Below the pieces are notes generated by a model. The model was not told the DNA's origin and did not search any database. It saw only the letters and a program-made list of their open reading frames with translations. From positions 1 through 64,000 of the forward strand of contig JBEKRX010000059.1 of the NCBI GenBank assembly GCA_049518415.1: a DNA stretch of 64,000 bases, read 5' to 3'. Shown in pieces: positions 60,346 through 64,000 of this stretch (the first letter of the stretch is position 1; each line of letters begins with the position of its first letter). Both the position numbers and the translations under genes were made by a program. The stretch comes from CAVQND01 sp049518415 (lineage in GTDB: Bacteria; Verrucomicrobiota; Verrucomicrobiia; Limisphaerales; UBA8199).

Positions 60346-62117
60346 CCGGTTTCGAAAAGGCTGGGGGCGAGGTTGCGGGCCAGTTCCTGGCAGCGAGCCA
60401 GGATTTCGAGGGCCGACTCGTTATTGAGGGCGAAGTCGGCCAATTCCGTGGCTTGAGTGAGTTTGAGCTGGCGGATGATGAATTTGACGGGCGGCACCAG
60501 CGAGGCGGCGACGCTCAGTTCATCGACGCCCAGGCCGAGCAAGAGCGGGACCAGGACGGGGTCGCTGGCCATTTCCCCGCAAACGCTGACGGGGATGTGG
60601 TGGCGGTGGGCGGCCTGGACGGTCACCTGGATGAGGCGGAGAATGGCGGGATGAGTGGGCTCGTAGAGGTGGGCGATTTTCTCGTTCATGCGATCCACGG
60701 CCAGGGAGTATTGGATGAGGTCATTGGTGCCGATGCTGAAGAACTTCAGGCGTTTGGCGAGGGAATCGGCGATGATGGCGGCGGAGGGGGTTTCGATCAT
60801 GGCGCCGATTTCGAGGTGTGGGTCGAAGGGGATGCCTTGCTGGCGCAGCTCGGTTTTGCAGGCTTCGACGAGGGCATTGGCCTGCTGGAGTTCGTCGAGG
60901 CCGGAGATCATGGGGTACATCATCTTGACGTTGCCTTCGGCGCTGGCGCGGAGGATGGCGCGGAGTTGCTGGCGGAAGAGGTCCTGTTGCTGGAGGCAGA
61001 AGCGGATGGCGCGCCAGCCCAGGAAGGGGTTCAGCTCGCGCGGGATGGGCAGGTGGGCCAGGAACTTGTCGCCGCCCAGGTCGAGGGTGCGGATGACCAC
61101 CGGCAGGGGTTTAAGGGCGAGGGCGGCTTCGCGGTAGGCCTGGTATTGCTGCTCCTCGTCCGGGGGGTGCTCGCGGGTGAGGAAGAGGTATTCGGTGCGG
61201 AAGAGGCCGACGCCTTCGGCGCCGTTGGCCTTGACCAGTTGGGCGTCGCTGGCCTGCTCGATGTTGGCGGAGAGCAGAACCCGGTGTCCGTCGAGGGTAA
61301 CGGCGGGTTGGAGCAGGATGTCGCGCAGTTTTTCCTGCAGGGTGACCTGCTTGCGGATGAGTTGGCGGTACTCGAAGAGGGTCTGGTCGGTGGGGTTGAT
61401 GATCAGCAGGCCGTTGAACCCATCGAGCAAGGCGTATTGGCCGCTCTGCAAGCGGCCGCTGACGTCTTTGAGGCCGACGACGGCGGGGATGCGGAGGGAG
61501 CGGGCGATGATGGCGGTGTGGGAGGTCTTGCTGCCGACATCGGTGGCGAAGCCCAGGACGTTGCGCTTGTCCAGTTGCGCGGTGTCGGAGGGAGCGAGGT
61601 CGTGGCTGACGATGACGCACGGCTCCTTGAGGTGTCGGGGGTCGACCTCCTGCTCGAGGCCCAGCAGGTTATTGAGCACGCGGGCGGTCACGTCGCGCAT
61701 GTCGGGGGCGCGTTCCCGCAGGTAATCGTCCTCGATGGCGGCCAGGGTGGCGGCGTAGCGTTCGGCGATGGAGTGGAAGGCGTACTCGGCGTTGACTCTC
61801 TGCTCGGTGATCACGCGGAGGACTTCGTCGAGCAGGGTGGGGTCCTCGAGCACCAGGAGGTGGGCGTCGAAGATGCTGCCGGCGTCGGCCGCCATGCCTT
61901 CGCTGACTTTGCGCTGGACCTCGAGGAGTTGGTGGCGGGTCTGGACGAGCGCCCGCTCGAGGCGGTTGATTTCCTCCGGCACCTCGCCCTCGGACAACTG
62001 CCGTTTGCCGATGGAGGGCCGGGTCCGGCCAAAGACCAGGACGGTGCCGCGGCACACTCCAGCCGAGACCGGAATGCCGCGGTAACTCGTCTCGCCCTTA
62101 GGCCGCGCCTCTGGCAT
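60342..62117 (-). CDS. ptsI: PTS enzyme I (phosphoenolpyruvate-protein phosphotransferase)
   Basis: A 591-residue cytoplasmic protein that takes phosphate from phosphoenolpyruvate and passes it to HPr. The phosphohistidine is His200 in GSKTSHTAIIARS. The PEP-binding C-terminal barrel shows GVGLFRTEYLFL, RTLDLGGDKF, NPFLGWRAIRFCL, MYPMISGLDEL, FSIGTNDLIQY and the catalytic Cys in VSVCGEMASDP. The length is standard. No HPr or enzyme II is in this window, so it may feed a sugar PTS elsewhere or a regulatory pathway. It is the first gene of a two-gene operon with a sugar nucleotidyltransferase and is divergent from a PfkB kinase. Confidence 0.95.
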   Translation of the reverse strand: MPEARPKGETSYRGIPVSAGVCRGTVLVFGRTRPSIGKRQLSEGEVPEEINRLERALVQTRHQLLEVQRKVSEGMAADAGSIFDAHLLVLEDPTLLDEVLRVITEQRVNAEYAFHSIAERYAATLAAIEDDYLRERAPDMRDVTARVLNNLLGLEQEVDPRHLKEPCVIVSHDLAPSDTAQLDKRNVLGFATDVGSKTSHTAIIARSLRIPAVVGLKDVSGRLQSGQYALLDGFNGLLIINPTDQTLFEYRQLIRKQVTLQEKLRDILLQPAVTLDGHRVLLSANIEQASDAQLVKANGAEGVGLFRTEYLFLTREHPPDEEQQYQAYREAALALKPLPVVIRTLDLGGDKFLAHLPIPRELNPFLGWRAIRFCLQQQDLFRQQLRAILRASAEGNVKMMYPMISGLDELQQANALVEACKTELRQQGIPFDPHLEIGAMIETPSAAIIADSLAKRLKFFSIGTNDLIQYSLAVDRMNEKIAHLYEPTHPAILRLIQVTVQAAHRHHIPVSVCGEMASDPVLVPLLLGLGVDELSVAASLVPPVKFIIRQLKLTQATELADFALNNESALEILARCQELARNLAPSLFETG

Positions 62118-62232
62118 GGGAGATACTTAGCGAAAAGCGGCTGAAATGAAAAGCATTTCTTGGACAAGATTTAGCTTGCCCAAAGCTCCTGTTTTTTCTT
62201 TCACTAGTCGCACATCCTGCGGGTATGTCGCC

Positions 62233-63282
62233 ATGAAAAACCAAAGCGCCCGTCACCATCGCGGTCTGCTGGCCGGGGGCAATTGGATTATCGACCAGGT
62301 CAAGCTGATCGATGTCTATCCCCAACCCGAGCAGTTGAGCAATATCCGCGGCCAATCGCAAGGGACTGGCGGGGCACCTTACAACGTGTTGGTGGACCTG
62401 GCAAAGTCGGGCGTGCCTTTTCCGCTCTACGGGGCGGGCCTGGTCGGCAGAGACCCGCTGGGCGAACAAATCTTCGAGACTTGCCGGCAGCACAAAATTG
62501 ACGTGCGGCACCTGGGCGCCACGGCCAAGGCGCCGACCTCGTTCACCGACGTGATGACCGAGCAGGGGCATGGCCGGCGCACTTTCTTCCATGCCCGCGG
62601 GGCCAACGCCCTGTGGCGCGGCGCCGACTTGGATTTCGAGCGCGCCCGGCCGCGTATCTTTCATCTGGGCTACTTGCTGCTGCTGGACGCGCTGGACCAA
62701 CCGGACGCCAAGTTCGGGACCAAAGCGGCCCGGTTGCTGGCCCAGGCCCAGCGGGCCGGCGTCAAGACCTGCGTGGATGTCGTCAGCGAGGACAGCGACC
62801 GCTTCGCCAGGATTGTCAACCCCGCCCTCCGGCACGTGGACTACTGCATTCTGAATGAAATTGAAGCGGGCAAGACCACCGGTTTCAAGGTCCGCCCGCC
62901 CGGGGGCGGACTGGATACGGTGGCGTTGCGCCATGCGGCGGGCAGCCTGCTCCAGCAAGGCGTGCGCGAACTGGTGGTGATTCATTTCCCCGAGGGCGCC
63001 TTCGCCCGGACGCGCAGAGGCGAAGACCATTGGCAATCCTCTTTGAAACTGCCGCCCAGCTACATCGGGGGGACGGCCGGGGCGGGAGACGCGTTTTGCG
63101 CGGGGGTCCTGCTGGGCTTGCACGAGGGCTGGGAACTGCCGCGCTGCCTGCTGACGGGCGTGTGCATCGCCGCGGCCTCGCTCTCCGACGCTACCTGCAC
63201 GGCGGGAGTCAAGTCGTTGCGCCGTTCCCTGGCCCTGGCGGGCCAATTTGGCTTCAACGCGCCGCTGGCGCCGGCGGACTGA
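62233..63282 (+). CDS. PfkB-family carbohydrate kinase
   Basis: A 349-residue ribokinase-type kinase. The substrate-binding GTGGAPYNVLVDLAKSG near residue 40-55 and the C-terminal GGTAGAGDAFCAGVLLGLHEGW with the catalytic Asp are present. Residues such as LYGAGLVGRDPLGEQIF fit the lid. Possible substrates are fructose, 2-keto-3-deoxygluconate or a similar sugar; the sequence does not decide. I use the ATG at 62233 (MKNQSARHH), which matches the family better than the longer open frame. It is divergent from PTS enzyme I, with a shared 115-base upstream gap, and converges with efp. Confidence 0.88.
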   Translation: MKNQSARHHRGLLAGGNWIIDQVKLIDVYPQPEQLSNIRGQSQGTGGAPYNVLVDLAKSGVPFPLYGAGLVGRDPLGEQIFETCRQHKIDVRHLGATAKAPTSFTDVMTEQGHGRRTFFHARGANALWRGADLDFERARPRIFHLGYLLLLDALDQPDAKFGTKAARLLAQAQRAGVKTCVDVVSEDSDRFARIVNPALRHVDYCILNEIEAGKTTGFKVRPPGGGLDTVALRHAAGSLLQQGVRELVVIHFPEGAFARTRRGEDHWQSSLKLPPSYIGGTAGAGDAFCAGVLLGLHEGWELPRCLLTGVCIAAASLSDATCTAGVKSLRRSLALAGQFGFNAPLAPAD

Positions 63283-63325
63283 GGGAAGAGGGGTCAAGGC
63301 GGAGGCGCGAAGGCCGAGATGCGAA

Positions 63326-63883
63326 TTAGGCCCTTTCCATGTATTTACCCGTGCGGGTATCGATTTTGATCTTCTCGCCGGTCTTGATGAAGAGCGGGGC
63401 CTGGACGGAGATGCCGGTTTCCAGGAGGATCGCCTTCTGGACGTTGTTGGCCGAATCGCCGCGAACGCCCTCCGGCGCATTGGCGACGGTCAGGACGACG
63501 CTGGAGGGGAGTTCGATGGTTACGGCCTTGTCCTCCACAAAGGTGACTGTCACCGGGGAGTTTTCCACGAGGTAGTTCCTGGCCTCGCCCACAATCTCCG
63601 GAGAGAGCGTCACCGTTTCGTAGGTTTCGGGGTCCGAAAAGACGAAGTCCTGGCCATCCTTGTAGCTGAATTCCATCTTGCGGGTAACCATCGGCACGAC
63701 CTCGAGCCGCTCGGTCGAGCTGAAGCGGACGTCGGAGGACTTGCCGGTGCGCAGGCTGCGGAGGGTGGCCTGCACGAAGGCCCGCAGGTTGCCAGGGGTG
63801 CGGTGCTGGCTGTCCACGACGACGACGACGTCGCCGTTGTAATTGAGCGCCATGCCCCGACGAAGATCATTTGCTGTTGCCAT
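63326..63883 (-). CDS. efp: elongation factor P with Asn at the modified-lysine position
   Basis: A 185-residue EF-P of normal length with all three domains. It rescues ribosomes stalled on polyproline. The N-terminal KOW domain loop reads HRTPGNLRAF (27-36). When aligned to E. coli EF-P (VKPGKGQAF), Asn32 takes the place of Lys34, which normally carries beta-lysine, and the position before it is also not Arg as in the rhamnosylated form. The rest (TLRSLRTGK, EFSYKDGQDFVFSDPETYE, GDSANNVQKAILLETG, VPLFIKTG-like APLFIKTG) is regular. So the protein may function without the usual modification or with another. The start and the C-terminal KYMERA are typical. It converges with the PfkB gene. Confidence 0.94.
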   Translation of the reverse strand: MATANDLRRGMALNYNGDVVVVVDSQHRTPGNLRAFVQATLRSLRTGKSSDVRFSSTERLEVVPMVTRKMEFSYKDGQDFVFSDPETYETVTLSPEIVGEARNYLVENSPVTVTFVEDKAVTIELPSSVVLTVANAPEGVRGDSANNVQKAILLETGISVQAPLFIKTGEKIKIDTRTGKYMERA

Positions 63884-64000
63884 ACTCTCTAAAAATGTGC
63901 CGGCCGGCCTGCCGGGACGGGAGCGATGGAAGTTAATCGAAGGGCGGGCGAATGCAAGCCCGGATTTGAAAAAACAAGGGCGAGGCGTCGTAAAAGAGAT

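Noticed and set aside
60453..62144. 563-codon plus-strand open frame over PTS enzyme I
   Set aside because: Antisense of a certain gene; acidic Gly/Val-rich composition is an artefact.

Overview
The window reads as a chromosomal segment of a GC-rich Gram-negative bacterium of the Planctomycetota-Verrucomicrobiota-Chlamydiota group, most likely a Verrucomicrobiota (Limisphaerales/Pedosphaera-like) member. This is inferred from several features together: three pseudopilins with the N-terminal GFTLIELL motif, two bbp2-type outer-membrane porins ending in Phe, a GH78 rhamnosidase beside an SGNH hydrolase, a Tat-exported Gfo/Idh/MocA oxidoreductase and TIM-barrel isomerase, and many short dispersed palindromes between genes. 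No rRNA, tRNA or CRISPR array was seen.

Layout. 0-3.6 kb: three co-oriented small genes of unknown role (secreted protein, zinc-ribbon protein, lipoprotein) of lower GC, then the tail of a REP-associated transposase. 3.6-12 kb: a UvrD-like helicase, a DMT exporter and a four-gene MacAB-like ABC efflux operon with two paralogous permeases. 12-18.4 kb: SGNH hydrolase, GH78 alpha-L-rhamnosidase and a pseudopilin. 18.4-20.2 kb: a gene graveyard holding 3'-end fossils of several genes and an antitoxin whose partner MazF/PemK-like toxin is split by a 191-bp MITE. 20.4-31.7 kb: a membrane HExxH protein, an OPA-family transporter, Ogt, two coiled-coil membrane-tail proteins, a GST-like protein, a PUR-domain protein, nadD-rsfS, and a pseudopilin operon. 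31.9-38.4 kb: a 1153-residue repetitive exported protein, an ADP-ribosylglycohydrolase-family protein and a LacI regulator that share an operator palindrome. 38.8-46.2 kb: rpmE, prfA, a UvrB/C-motif protein, a radical SAM protein, a TPR glycosyltransferase and an oxidoreductase. 46.3-54 kb: a second transporter, twin porins and a GspF/PilC protein. 54.5-64 kb: central sugar metabolism (fba, glk, PTS enzyme I, PfkB kinase, sugar nucleotidyltransferase) and efp.

How it works together. Exported glycan-active proteins, porins, sugar-phosphate type transporters, glucokinase, aldolase, enzyme I and sugar kinases fit a polysaccharide-degrading life. The LacI palindromes at 37174 and 38427 suggest a small regulon of the regulator and its neighbouring hydrolase. 

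Most unusual: two unlinked MFS transporters carry the same unrecognised A/B repeat module inserted in different, probably periplasmic, loops; a MITE with 6-bp target duplication has cut a toxin gene while leaving its antitoxin; a second MITE has an 11-bp duplication; and two unrelated genes are followed, directly after the stop codon, by the same 3' element. Family names rest on motif reading only and no database search was possible.
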